A DNA stretch of 22,617 bases from Phycisphaerales bacterium (lineage in GTDB: Bacteria; Planctomycetota; Phycisphaerae; SM23-33), in NCBI GenBank assembly GCA_003171235.1, contig PMYM01000096.1, positions 1 through 22,617 on the forward strand, written 5' to 3'. This document shows, piece after piece, positions 1-6,957 of the stretch. Both the position numbers and the translations under genes were made by a program. The notes beneath the pieces are model-generated. The model saw only the letters and a program-made list of their open reading frames with translations. It searched no databases and was not told the origin of the DNA. Numbering within the stretch: the stretch's first letter is position 1; every line of letters starts with the position of its first letter.

Positions 1-2
1 GC

Positions 3-83
3 GGGCACCGCGACAGGCAGCCGGACAGCCGGACAGAGGTAAACGTCGGTGGCGACCGTGGCGTCACCGTAGAACATCGATAG
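3..83 (+). CDS. C-terminal fragment of a small secreted or lipoprotein-like protein (cut by window edge)
   Basis: The frame is open from the first bases of the window to a TAG at 81-83 and encodes about 26 residues. The tail ends in EVNVGGDRGVTVEHR. Its composition (His/Arg/Asp/Ser/Gly, then a short Val-rich end with a terminal Arg) resembles the mature part of the 54-aa lipoprotein at 1126-1290, which ends in RDSVIIERR. This suggests, but does not prove, a related small gene whose start lies outside the window. The fragment is too short to assign a function, and chance openness of a 27-codon frame cannot be excluded. Confidence 0.35.
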   Translation, partial: GHRDRQPDSRTEVNVGGDRGVTVEHR

Positions 84-187
84 CACAGCAACTGGCTCCG
101 ATCGTGGGCCGGTCCGCTGCCCAGAGGCGTCCTCTGTCCAGGAAGAAGGATGCCGGCCCGGGTCAAGACATGGAAAGGAACATCCAG

Positions 188-595
188 ATGAACAAGGCAT
201 TCGTGGGAGCGTTAGTGGCATTGGTTGCGATGGCAGTCTTTGTAGGCTGCACGAAGAGCGAAACGGGAGGCGGCGCTGGAAACGACACGTTCAAAGTCGT
301 CGTGCCGGCCCTGGCAACCAGCGTCAAACAGGGCGAGCTTCAAACCGTCAAGGTGTCCATTGAACGCGGCGACGGATTCAAGCGGTCGGTCAAGCTGGAG
401 TTCAAATCGTCCACCGGCATTACGGTCGATCCCGCAAGCACCACGGTGCAGCCGAGCGACAAGGGCGACGTGCAATTGAAGATCGCCGCGGCCAACGACG
501 CTCCCCTGGGCGAGAGCCTTATCCTCGTGAAAGCCACGCCCAGCCAGGGCGAGGCGGCGGAGACGCAGATCAAGATTACCGTCAGCGCCAAGTGA
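188..595 (+). CDS. Small beta-rich lipoprotein, tandem paralog 1
   Basis: Predicted protein of 135 aa. The ATG at 188 is preferred over the upstream ATG at 104 because it is preceded by AAAGGAA at a normal Shine-Dalgarno distance and gives a proper lipoprotein signal: MNK, a hydrophobic stretch, and lipobox VFVGC with lipidated Cys21. A short Gly/Ser linker leads to a domain of roughly 90 residues with alternating hydrophobic positions (VVVPALATSVKQGE...), compatible with an Ig-like or NEW3-like beta sandwich. Motifs GFKRSVKLEF and KGDVQLKI are shared with the next gene, about half of whose residues match, so the pair is a tandem duplication. The likely location is a membrane-anchored periplasmic face; the function is unknown. 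The fold is inferred from sequence pattern only. Confidence 0.85.
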   Translation: MNKAFVGALVALVAMAVFVGCTKSETGGGAGNDTFKVVVPALATSVKQGELQTVKVSIERGDGFKRSVKLEFKSSTGITVDPASTTVQPSDKGDVQLKIAAANDAPLGESLILVKATPSQGEAAETQIKITVSAK

Positions 596-665
596 CGCTG
601 CCGCCGTCCCTGGATGGGCGACGGCGATTCCTGAACAAGGTCCATTTTGCGAAAAGGAAGAACAG

Positions 666-1070
666 ATGAAGACTGCGGTTGCGATCATGATGACATTGGC
701 TGTTGCGACCTTCTTCGGCTGCACCAGCCCTCGAGGCGGGGGCATGTCCGGTGGCGAAGGATTCAATATCGGCACCCCGACCTTTGACACGAAGATCAAG
801 CAGGGCGAAACCGCCAGCGTGACCATCTCTCTGAACAGAGGTGAGCATTTCAAGCGGGACGTGAAGTTGGAAATCAGGGCCTCCGCCATGGGCGTCAGCG
901 TCGAACCGACCCAAGCCCTGGTCAAGGGTAGCGAGAAAGGTGACGTGCAGCTTCGGATTACGGCGGCCAAGGACGCGAACCTCGGCGCATACACGATCTT
1001 TGTGAAGGGCACGCCGGCGGCCGGAGAGTCGACCACGACGGAGATCCAGGTGAAGGTCGTCTCCCCGTAG
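666..1070 (+). CDS. Small beta-rich lipoprotein, tandem paralog 2
   Basis: Predicted protein of 134 aa. The ATG at 666 follows AAAAGGAAG at good spacing. The signal peptide is short (MKTAVAIMMTLAVATFFGC) with lipidated Cys19, then a Gly/Ser-rich linker (SPRGGGMSGGEG) and one beta-rich domain. It matches the preceding gene along its whole mature length: KQGET/KQGEL, HFKRDVKLEI/GFKRSVKLEF, EKGDVQLRI/DKGDVQLKI, and a final alternating strand ending at the C-terminus. It starts 70 nt after the first copy in the same orientation, consistent with an operon. No catalytic motif is visible. The domain resembles Ig-like or NEW3-like repeats used in cell-surface proteins, so a structural or adhesive envelope role is the best guess. 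Confidence 0.85.
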   Translation: MKTAVAIMMTLAVATFFGCTSPRGGGMSGGEGFNIGTPTFDTKIKQGETASVTISLNRGEHFKRDVKLEIRASAMGVSVEPTQALVKGSEKGDVQLRITAAKDANLGAYTIFVKGTPAAGESTTTEIQVKVVSP

Positions 1071-1125
1071 TCTCCCGGCATACCGTCAGTTGTAGTAGAG
1101 CCTTTGGCTAGAAATGGAGCTTGAT

Positions 1126-1290
1126 ATGAGACATGTGAAGACAACTATGATCGTGGCGGCGGCGTTGGTTCTGACAGTGCTACTGGGCGTGGTTGGATGT
1201 GGCCATGACGACCACAGGGACCACTACCGCAGCGGCTCGGACCGCTACCCAAGCGGCCAGCGGGATAGCGTTATAATAGAGCGCCGGTAG
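1126..1290 (+). CDS. 54-aa His/Arg/Asp-rich lipoprotein
   Basis: This short gene encodes MRHVKTTMIV, a hydrophobic stretch and lipobox VVGC (Cys25), then a hydrophilic tail rich in His, Asp, Arg, Ser and Tyr (GHDDHRDHYRSGSDRY) that ends in VIIERR. The ATG at 1126 is preceded by TGGAGC with a 6-nt spacer. It lies 55 nt after the second beta-rich lipoprotein in the same direction, so it is probably co-transcribed. The His/Asp-rich mature part could bind metal or simply be disordered; nothing in the sequence decides this. The fragment at the left window edge ends in a similar way. Confidence 0.65.
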   Translation: MRHVKTTMIVAAALVLTVLLGVVGCGHDDHRDHYRSGSDRYPSGQRDSVIIERR

Positions 1291-1406
1291 CAACTGCCGC
1301 CGGATGCGCGACTGTTTCGTTACAGCCGGGCGAACAACCTAGGCGCGACCGTCGTTGAATCGCACAGCCTGCGATGGCGGTTGGCGGAATGGAAAGGAAA
1401 GTTGCC

Positions 1407-1559
1407 ATGCTTTGGACATTAGCAGTCATACTCCTGTTGTTGTGGGTTTTTGGAATGATCGCGGCCCCCACGCTGGGCGGGTTTGTTCACATCCTGCTGG
1501 TGGTGGCGATCATCGTTGTGCTGGTTCGCCTGATCCAGGGGCGGCGGGCGATACCGTAG
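1407..1559 (+). CDS. lmo0937/DUF5670-type small membrane protein
   Basis: Predicted protein of 50 aa, starting MLWTLAVILLLLWVFG and ending LVRLIQGRRAIP. It has two hydrophobic helices separated by a short turn (IAAPTLGGFVHI), and a positively charged end. This matches the widespread lmo0937-type membrane peptide family (WTLAVILLLLWVLG ... TLGGFIHILLV), which I recognise from memory. The ATG at 1407 is chosen because GGAAAGGAAA lies just upstream; the earlier in-frame ATG at 1374 would put a hydrophilic leader before the first helix. Members of this family often sit near envelope-stress or general-stress genes, but their molecular role is not established. Confidence 0.8.
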   Translation: MLWTLAVILLLLWVFGMIAAPTLGGFVHILLVVAIIVVLVRLIQGRRAIP

Positions 1560-1621
1560 GGCACTCTGGGGCGCCCGGAAGCATGCGTGGTACGGAACAG
1601 TACAGTCTAAGGAGAAAACTT

Positions 1622-3235
1622 ATGAATCGTCATCGTGTCATGTTGGCCATGCTCGGCCTGTCCATATTCGTCGTCTTTGGGCAGGGGCCGGGCCAGGCCG
1701 TCGCCCAAGTGAATGTTGACGTGGGCGGCATTCATGTTAGTGTCGGCGGCAGTCAGCCGCCACCCCCGGAGGGAGTAGTGGTGCTGACACGCGGGCCGAT
1801 TCATGAGGCCTTCGCCCAACCCGTCGTACTTGACGAAGGGGCGGCCTTCACCATCACCCGCCGGCCGCCGGCGCCCATCGAGGAAATGCCCCCGGACCAG
1901 AGGCCCGAGGGAAACCACATCGTCTGGATCCCGGGATACTGGAGTTGGGACACCGACCGGAACGACTTCATCTGGGTCTCAGGCTGCTGGCGGGCGGTTC
2001 CGCCCAACAACAGTTGGGTTCCCGGGTACTGGGCCCAGGTCAGTGGAGGCTACCAATGGATCGCGGGGTTCTGGACAGACGCCGGCACCCAGGAGATAGA
2101 GTACCTCCCGGCGCCGCCGGCAAGCCTGGAAGCAGGCCCGCAAGGCGCGGGTTCCCCCGACAGCATCTGGGTGCCTGGCTGCTGGGTCCGCCAGGATGGC
2201 CGCTACGCCTGGCGCCCGGGATTCTGGGAGCAGGCCCGCCCCAACTGGGTCTGGGTGCCGTCGCAATACATCTCTACGCCGCGCGGATGGGTCTACGTGG
2301 ATGGCTATTGGGACTACCCCCTCGATAGTCGCGGCGTGGAGTTCCTGCCGGTGTATCTTTCCCCCAGCCTGTATGGCCGCGGGGACTATCGATATTCGCC
2401 TGAGATCGCGCTGGATCTGGGCGCCCTGACGCTGGACCTGTTCAGTTCGCCCCAGCGGCACCAGTACTACTTCGGCGATTACTACGGATCGGAGTACGCC
2501 CAGCAAGGCTATTATCCGTGGTATGAAGTTACCGCCCGCCACGACTGGTACGACCCGATCTTCGTCCAACAGCAGTGGCAACATCGCGACGACCGCAGTT
2601 GGGCTGCCAACCAGCGTGCGGAGTACACCCGCCGCCGTGCGGACACGTCGCTCCGTCCGGCCAGGACTTACGAAGCCATGACGGCTCAGGTGGCCCGCCT
2701 GCCCGAAAAGGATCGCAGACAGGCGCAACTGGCCCGGCCCATCAAGGAAGTCGTCTCGGAGAAGACCACGCCGTTCAAGTTCGCCACGCTGGACGCCAAG
2801 ACGCGCGAGGCCACGGTCACCCAGGCCAAGGACGTGCACGCCTACAAGGATAAGAGAGCGCAGTGGGAATCGCCCTCCGTCGCGCCCAAGACCGGGGTGG
2901 AACCCAAGACGGTCGTAACGCCCGTTGTAACGCCCAGGGAACCGGCGCCCACGCCGCCCAGGGAATTGCCCGCGCCCACCGTCAGGGAAGTGACGCCTGG
3001 CCCGGTCGTCGTTCCCAGGCAACCCGTCGCACAGGACGTTCAGCCCGAGAAAGTGAAAATCCCCAAGCCGCCCATCGCGGTCCGCGAACCGGTGCGGGAC
3101 AAGGAGCTGACGCCCCCGCCCAGGCCGGAGCAGCCCAAGCCTGATCTCAACGCCAAGCCGAAGCCTTCAAAGGCTGACGACGCGCCCGACCGTTCCAAGG
3201 ATAAGGGCGGCCCGGATAAGCCTGACAAGCCGTAA
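1622..3235 (+). CDS. Secreted YXWGXW-repeat protein with Pro/Lys-rich tail
   Basis: Predicted protein of 537 aa. The ATG at 1622 is preceded by AAGGAGA; the frame is open back to 1355 but the upstream part has no signal sequence. Residues 1-28 form a signal peptide ending AVA before Gln29. Residues about 100-230 carry six or more tryptophan repeats of the W-x-x-G-x-W type (WIPGYW, WVSGCW, WVPGYW, WIAGFW, WVPGCW, WRPGFW, VDGYW), as in YXWGXW self-associating surface proteins. A Tyr/Asp-rich region around 280-330 follows, then a basic region. The last roughly 120 residues are rich in Pro, Lys, Glu and Val and are probably disordered. The repeats suggest homotypic association at the cell envelope. 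No enzymatic motif is seen. Confidence 0.88.
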   Translation: MNRHRVMLAMLGLSIFVVFGQGPGQAVAQVNVDVGGIHVSVGGSQPPPPEGVVVLTRGPIHEAFAQPVVLDEGAAFTITRRPPAPIEEMPPDQRPEGNHIVWIPGYWSWDTDRNDFIWVSGCWRAVPPNNSWVPGYWAQVSGGYQWIAGFWTDAGTQEIEYLPAPPASLEAGPQGAGSPDSIWVPGCWVRQDGRYAWRPGFWEQARPNWVWVPSQYISTPRGWVYVDGYWDYPLDSRGVEFLPVYLSPSLYGRGDYRYSPEIALDLGALTLDLFSSPQRHQYYFGDYYGSEYAQQGYYPWYEVTARHDWYDPIFVQQQWQHRDDRSWAANQRAEYTRRRADTSLRPARTYEAMTAQVARLPEKDRRQAQLARPIKEVVSEKTTPFKFATLDAKTREATVTQAKDVHAYKDKRAQWESPSVAPKTGVEPKTVVTPVVTPREPAPTPPRELPAPTVREVTPGPVVVPRQPVAQDVQPEKVKIPKPPIAVREPVRDKELTPPPRPEQPKPDLNAKPKPSKADDAPDRSKDKGGPDKPDKP

Positions 3236-3249
3236 TACGTTCCATCTTG

Positions 3250-3312
3250 TCCGCGGCAAGTGCAGTGCGTCACGGCGGCCAGCCAGCCGCCTCCGACTGC
3301 CCTTGCCGCGGA
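3250..3312. repeat. 17-bp near-perfect inverted repeat with nested hairpin
   Basis: The arms lie at 3250-3266 and 3296-3312 and match over 17 bp with one mismatch; the outer 11 bp (TCCGCGGCAAG / CTTGCCGCGGA) are perfect. The intervening sequence contains a second hairpin with GGCGGC at 3274-3279 and GCCGCC at 3286-3291. It lies between the stop of the YXWGXW gene and the Shine-Dalgarno sequence of the hydrolase gene. No T-run follows either arm, so a simple intrinsic terminator is not well supported. It could be a transcript-stabilising structure, an attenuator or a dispersed repeat. Confidence 0.7.
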
Positions 3313-3355
3313 CGGCACGTCTGATATTGTGACGACGCATAGGAGAACACTAGAA

Positions 3356-4165
3356 ATGAAGCGGTATCTTCTTGGATTGGCGCTATTGCCGCTGTTTCTG
3401 ACGACAGGGTGCGGTTTTAAGTGGTGGCAAGAGTCATCCCAGTCCCTGAACGGCAACGATACGACCCCGGCCATGAAAAAGCAGGGGATGGTCTTCATCC
3501 TGCCCGGCATCCAGGGCGTGGACGATCACTACAAGACCATTCGGCAGGGCCTTCGCAGCGCGGGCGTGCGCTGCGCGATCACGATCCAGGCCTGGGGGTC
3601 CCAGATCCCCGGCGTCAAACTAGCTGCCAACCAACTGGACACGGTTGCGGCCCGGAACTCGGGCAAGGATATTGCCCAGATCATCCTCGCGTACCAGCGG
3701 CAGTATCCCGGCCGGACCGTGCATCTGATCGGCCAGAGCGCCGGATCGGCCGTGGCCGTCTTTGCCCTGGAAGCCTTGGCCGAGTCCGGCGCCAAGCCGG
3801 TGGCCGGGGTGATTCTCCTGGATGCCAGCCTGTCGGCGGACTACGACCTCACGACAGCCCTGGGCAAGTCCACTAAAGGGATTGTCAACTTCTGCAATAT
3901 CGAGGACGTGGCGGTGCTGGAAGTGGGGACGGCGGTGGTGGGCAACCTGGACGGCGGCCACGGCGACTCCGCCGGACGCACCGGATTCGAGGCGCGTTAC
4001 TCGAAGCTCCACCAGGTCAAGGTAACCCCGGACATGGTGAGCGTTGACAGCGCATCGCATTTTGCCGACACCACCGCGGCCTTTACGGCCAATTACATCG
4101 CCCCTTGGATCATGGGCCAACACTGGCCTGTTGCCGTCGCTGGCGCCAGCGCCGGCGCCCAGTAG
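3356..4165 (+). CDS. Lipoprotein alpha/beta hydrolase
   Basis: Predicted protein of 269 aa. The ATG at 3356 follows AGGAGA at about 9 nt and gives a lipoprotein signal (MKRYLLGLALLPLFLTTGC, Cys19). The mature part opens with a beta strand and oxyanion-type turn (VFILPGIQG, residues 46-54) and carries the nucleophile elbow GQSAG (residues 126-130, Ser128). A late histidine candidate is His236 in SASHFADTT; the acid is less clear (Asp157 or Asp185). The length suits a compact esterase or lipase-like hydrolase acting on the periplasmic side; the substrate is unknown. It is the last gene of the left plus-strand cluster and converges on another lipoprotein hydrolase 192 nt downstream. The shared class suggests related envelope or lipid roles, but the two sequences are not close copies. 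Confidence 0.85.
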   Translation: MKRYLLGLALLPLFLTTGCGFKWWQESSQSLNGNDTTPAMKKQGMVFILPGIQGVDDHYKTIRQGLRSAGVRCAITIQAWGSQIPGVKLAANQLDTVAARNSGKDIAQIILAYQRQYPGRTVHLIGQSAGSAVAVFALEALAESGAKPVAGVILLDASLSADYDLTTALGKSTKGIVNFCNIEDVAVLEVGTAVVGNLDGGHGDSAGRTGFEARYSKLHQVKVTPDMVSVDSASHFADTTAAFTANYIAPWIMGQHWPVAVAGASAGAQ

Positions 4166-4215
4166 GGAGCGCCTCGTGGTGCGAAAGAGACATCGCCGGC
4201 GGCGGATTGCCGCGT

Positions 4216-4233
4216 GGCCGGCAGGCGCCGGCC
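4216..4233. terminator. Hairpin between convergent hydrolase genes (possible terminator)
   Basis: GGCCGGC at 4216-4222 and GCCGGCC at 4227-4233 form a perfect 7-bp stem with a 4-nt loop. It lies in the 192-nt gap between two converging genes, where a bidirectional terminator is expected. There is no T-run on either side, so the role is tentative. Other small GC-rich inverted repeats are present in the same gap, for example GGCGG/CCGCC near 4296-4307. Confidence 0.25.
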
Positions 4234-4357
4234 CAGACGGCTGCGACATTTCCCCAAGCGGCGGTCATGCCGGGCGGCGCCTGACCGGCGGGAGGCGGTG
4301 CCGCCTGTCGTCGCATACGGGATGGACAGGCGCGACGTGGTCAAGGGCGCGCGCTCA

Positions 4358-5728
4358 TCAGTGCTCACAATCCTTGTCCGACGAGCCTTGCGGGCAACCC
4401 GCGGCGGCGCCCACGGCCGGGTCGAAATAGTTCAAGATAAGATTGTAATACCATGCCGGCGCATACGGGCCAAAGCCGATGTGCCCTCCGCTGGGCAGCA
4501 GAATGGCCGCCACGTTCGGGTTGGACGTTGTCGCCAGCAGATCGGCCAGATCCTGCGCGGGGGCGATCATGTCGTCGGCCGCGTGGACGATCAGCAGCGG
4601 CGCCCGCGCGGCGCCCAGGCGGTCGTGAGCCGGGAGGCCTTTGTACGGCAGCAAACGGACGTATTCCAGTCCGTCTGCCACCTCTCCCTCATACACGATG
4701 CCTATGTGCTTAATCAGCTCCCGGACGCTGCCGCAGGGGTTGGGGTACTTTTTTTCGACCATGCGATCGCGGACCGTCGTCTGCAAACCCGCCAGCGCCG
4801 GGTGCCTCCAGACCGGCTGGTCGGCCTCCAACTTGTCCATCAGTTCCTCGAATCGCGGGATTGGGGAGAACGCCAGCATGCCTGCCTGGTAACGCCCAGG
4901 CCCCGCCGGCGGTGGGCGCAGGATTTTCCGTAGCCGAGGGGGAATACCCTCGTCGCCGGCGCGTCCTTCGGCCCAGGCGGTCAGGATCACCTGGTTGGCG
5001 CCCCAGGAGTAGCCGATCAGGCCGGTCCTACGGACATGAGGCTTGGCCTGAAGCCAGTCGGCAACGACGAGCAAGTCGTCAGTCTCGAAGATGCCCCAAG
5101 TGTATTCATACTTGGGGAACCGCCGGTCGGTCATGCCCGTGCCGCGGAGTTCCACCGTCAGCACGTGAAAGCCGCTTTGACGCAGCGCCAACGCCAAATC
5201 GCGGACGCGGAGGATGTTGTTGTCGCCGCGAATGCCCGGCACGATGACGATGCAATCCGCATCCATCACGCGCCCGTCTGCGCCGCGGGCCCAGCCAAGA
5301 CGGCCGGCTAACTGCAGATCCTCGCCCACGGGTACCCAGACGTCCTCGAAGCCCTCCCAGGGCGGAGCGGGCCTCAGCGGGCTGCGAGCCATGATGGCCT
5401 GGGCCGAATAAGTCAGCCCCAGGAAGTTGGCGAAGACGGACTCCAGCCGGTCGGTCTTGATCTCAAAATGGGTCACCACGTCGGTGGGCCGGCCATCGGG
5501 CCTGACCAGTTGCTCCGTCAGCAAGGCCCTCTTGCGGTGCGGCGGCAAGAGGGGCGCCAGTTGCCGGTTGGCCCGCGCCAGCCATTGCCGGCACGTCAGG
5601 CGCTCCGGCAAGGGCTGCACGGGCGGAGCGATGACAACCCGCGCGCGGGGATCGTAAGGATATGATCGCTCGGAGAAGTTGCACCCGGACATCAACAGCA
5701 GAACAGGCAGTATCCACGCTCTTGGCAT
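4358..5728 (-). CDS. Lipoprotein alpha/beta hydrolase, YheT-like
   Basis: Predicted protein of 456 aa. The ATG at 5728 is preferred because it yields a compact lipoprotein signal (MPRAWILPVLLLMSGC, Cys16) and has AGGGA just upstream; an in-frame ATG at 5749 would add seven residues. The hydrolase fold starts near residue 130. The oxyanion-region strand is VIVPGIRGDNN (161-171), the nucleophile elbow GYSWG (239-243, Ser241), the acid candidates are in VHAADDMIAP (Asp385/Asp386), and the base is in GGHIGFG (His416). The spacing and the EYTWGIFETDDL region resemble the YheT-like branch of alpha/beta hydrolases. The N-terminal 120 residues are a variable extension. The enzyme is probably an esterase or acyl hydrolase anchored at the membrane outer face. 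The substrate is unknown. Confidence 0.88.
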   Translation of the reverse strand: MPRAWILPVLLLMSGCNFSERSYPYDPRARVVIAPPVQPLPERLTCRQWLARANRQLAPLLPPHRKRALLTEQLVRPDGRPTDVVTHFEIKTDRLESVFANFLGLTYSAQAIMARSPLRPAPPWEGFEDVWVPVGEDLQLAGRLGWARGADGRVMDADCIVIVPGIRGDNNILRVRDLALALRQSGFHVLTVELRGTGMTDRRFPKYEYTWGIFETDDLLVVADWLQAKPHVRRTGLIGYSWGANQVILTAWAEGRAGDEGIPPRLRKILRPPPAGPGRYQAGMLAFSPIPRFEELMDKLEADQPVWRHPALAGLQTTVRDRMVEKKYPNPCGSVRELIKHIGIVYEGEVADGLEYVRLLPYKGLPAHDRLGAARAPLLIVHAADDMIAPAQDLADLLATTSNPNVAAILLPSGGHIGFGPYAPAWYYNLILNYFDPAVGAAAGCPQGSSDKDCEH

Positions 5729-5758
5729 TTCTGTCCCTGGAAATGGCACTATTCTAAG

Positions 5759-5789
5759 ATAATACTCCGAGCGACAAACGAGATTTCAA
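5759..5789 (-). promoter_or_regulatory. Possible sigma70-like promoter for the YheT-like hydrolase
   Basis: On the minus strand TTGAAA (5789-5784) and TATTAT (5764-5759) are separated by 19 nt. Each matches the consensus at 5 of 6 positions, but the spacer is longer than the usual 16-18 nt. Transcription would start about 24 nt before the ATG at 5728. The surrounding stretch is noticeably AT-richer than the neighbouring genes. The consensus is borrowed from model bacteria, so confidence is low. Confidence 0.25.
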
Positions 5790-5902
5790 AAGTTTCCGGT
5801 CGATACTGCCGTTCCTTTGGCGCGGGCGTGCGAGGGGGGCGTGCTTACGGCCGGCCGCCATCGGCGAGAAGCGTTGGCCGCCGGCATGCGCTTTGCGAAA
5901 AG

Positions 5903-6448
5903 TCATTTCTTTGCCCGCATGAGGGCTGCGCACTTGCCGGGCATGGCCTTTTGCATCAGATGCACCAGGGCGATGTCCCGCTCGTCCCAGTAAGGCTTGA
6001 GGTGCAGGTCGTCGGGCACCCGGGTGAGCTTTTCATGCCCGGCCGTCTTGACGAACCTCATCATGAACTGGTTATAGGGATGCCAGGACAGACCGGCTGC
6101 CTGTACCGACGCCCGCTCCGCCCGCAGCGCGATCTGATGGGCGTGCTGGTAGTGCAGCCGCAGGCGGTCCACCAGCGCCTTCTCCACCGACTCGTGCAGG
6201 ATCAGGAACGGATCCACGCGCACCCTCCGCCCGTGCGAGCGATAGGTCCGCGGCAGGTGGCGGTCGATGTACACCGTCTTGCCGTCGAGGCTGTAGCCCG
6301 CCAGGTACGGGATGTCCCACGACCGGTCCAGGCGCACGTGCTTCATGATCTCCCCGAGCGCGTGATTGAGCTCGCCATTGGACAGCAGCGTGTCAGCCCG
6401 ATGGCCCCCCCGCCGAGAACGGCGCGGGAGCTTCAATGCCTTGGCCAT
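5903..6448 (-). CDS. Hypothetical protein with HESVE motif
   Basis: Predicted protein of 181 aa. The ATG at 6448 follows GGAAAGGAA at good spacing. There is no signal peptide or transmembrane segment, so it is probably cytoplasmic. A basic N-terminus (KLPRRSRRGGHR) precedes a region with LDGKTVYIDRHLP and then the helix-like ILHESVEKALVDRLRLHY (residues 83-100) followed by QHAHQIALRAERASV. The His-Glu pair at 85-86, Glu89, His102/His104 and Glu111 are arranged in a way that recalls metal-binding or zinc-protease-like helices, although the strict HExxH signature is absent. I do not recognise the family with certainty. It is followed on the same strand by the YheT-like hydrolase 174 nt downstream, with no clear operon link. 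Confidence 0.75.
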   Translation of the reverse strand: MAKALKLPRRSRRGGHRADTLLSNGELNHALGEIMKHVRLDRSWDIPYLAGYSLDGKTVYIDRHLPRTYRSHGRRVRVDPFLILHESVEKALVDRLRLHYQHAHQIALRAERASVQAAGLSWHPYNQFMMRFVKTAGHEKLTRVPDDLHLKPYWDERDIALVHLMQKAMPGKCAALMRAKK

Positions 6449-6622
6449 AACCGATTCCTTTCCACGATAGGGGCAGGCGTCGGCGGCATTGTAACCGATT
6501 GGCCGTGCGGCCGGCAGCTTGATGCCCCACTAAGGCGGTTTAAGATTGCGTATTGACAATCGACAGAGTGGCACAATCCCAGCTCTTGGTAATCCCAAAA
6601 CCTAAACCGGTCCAGCCAGATT

Positions 6623-6784
6623 TAGAGCAGTTCACGGTTGAATGTAGCGAGGCGGTCGCAGCCGAGGACGAGCCAGGCAAGGAGGCCGAAGCAGGCGATG
6701 CCAGGAGCATCGGCGATGCAGGCCGACGCAGCCTGGCGAAGCCGCAGGCCGGCCGGACGCTACAGGCAAGCGTGACCTGCTCTA
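6623..6784. repeat. 162-bp imperfect inverted repeat (MITE-like or structured RNA)
   Basis: The terminal 27 nt (6623-6649) match the reverse complement of 6758-6784 at 23 of 27 positions; shared blocks are TAGAGCAG, TCACG, TTG and TGTAGCG. The interior also folds back: GCCAGGC with GCCTGGC, and GATGC with GCATC around a central AGGA. The result is one long interrupted stem with several nested pairings. It contains no gene and has no recognised target-site duplication. A dispersed non-autonomous element, a regulatory RNA or a binding site array are all possible. Confidence 0.65.
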
Positions 6785-6800
6785 GGGCAAGGGAACGCCA

Positions 6801-6874
6801 GGCCCGAAGGGCCGGCAAGAATTTAGCCGGGGGCCAAGCAAGCACGGCGCAGCCGTGCGCCGCGCAGCCCCCGG
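6801..6874. repeat. Cluster of GC-rich hairpins
   Basis: Three perfect stems occur in a row. GGCCC-GAA-GGGCC lies at 6801-6813. CCGGGGGC at 6827-6834 pairs with GCCCCCGG at 6867-6874. Inside the latter, GCACGGC-GCA-GCCGTGC lies at 6842-6858. They follow the right arm of the 162-bp inverted repeat by 16 nt and may belong to the same element. No adjacent T-run marks them as ordinary terminators. Confidence 0.55.
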
Positions 6875-6957
6875 AAAAGGCGCCGCACAAGGCAGAGCGA
6901 ACGGCTGGACCTGCGTGCGATAATGGTCTTGCTCGCGATGCCGTGGCGACCTTTCAA

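Noticed and set aside
104..187. Start of the first lipoprotein at the ATG at 104
   Set aside because: It would put 28 mostly charged residues before the lipoprotein signal peptide; the ATG at 188 has a good ribosome site.
1901..2330. Tandem DNA repeat in the YXWGXW gene
   Set aside because: The repetition is at the protein level (W-x-x-G-x-W) with diverged codons; it is a protein repeat and not a recent DNA tandem repeat.
1979..3022. 347-codon minus-strand open frame opposite the YXWGXW gene
   Set aside because: The Arg/Gly-rich translation is a shadow of the tryptophan-repeat and Pro-rich coding sequence.
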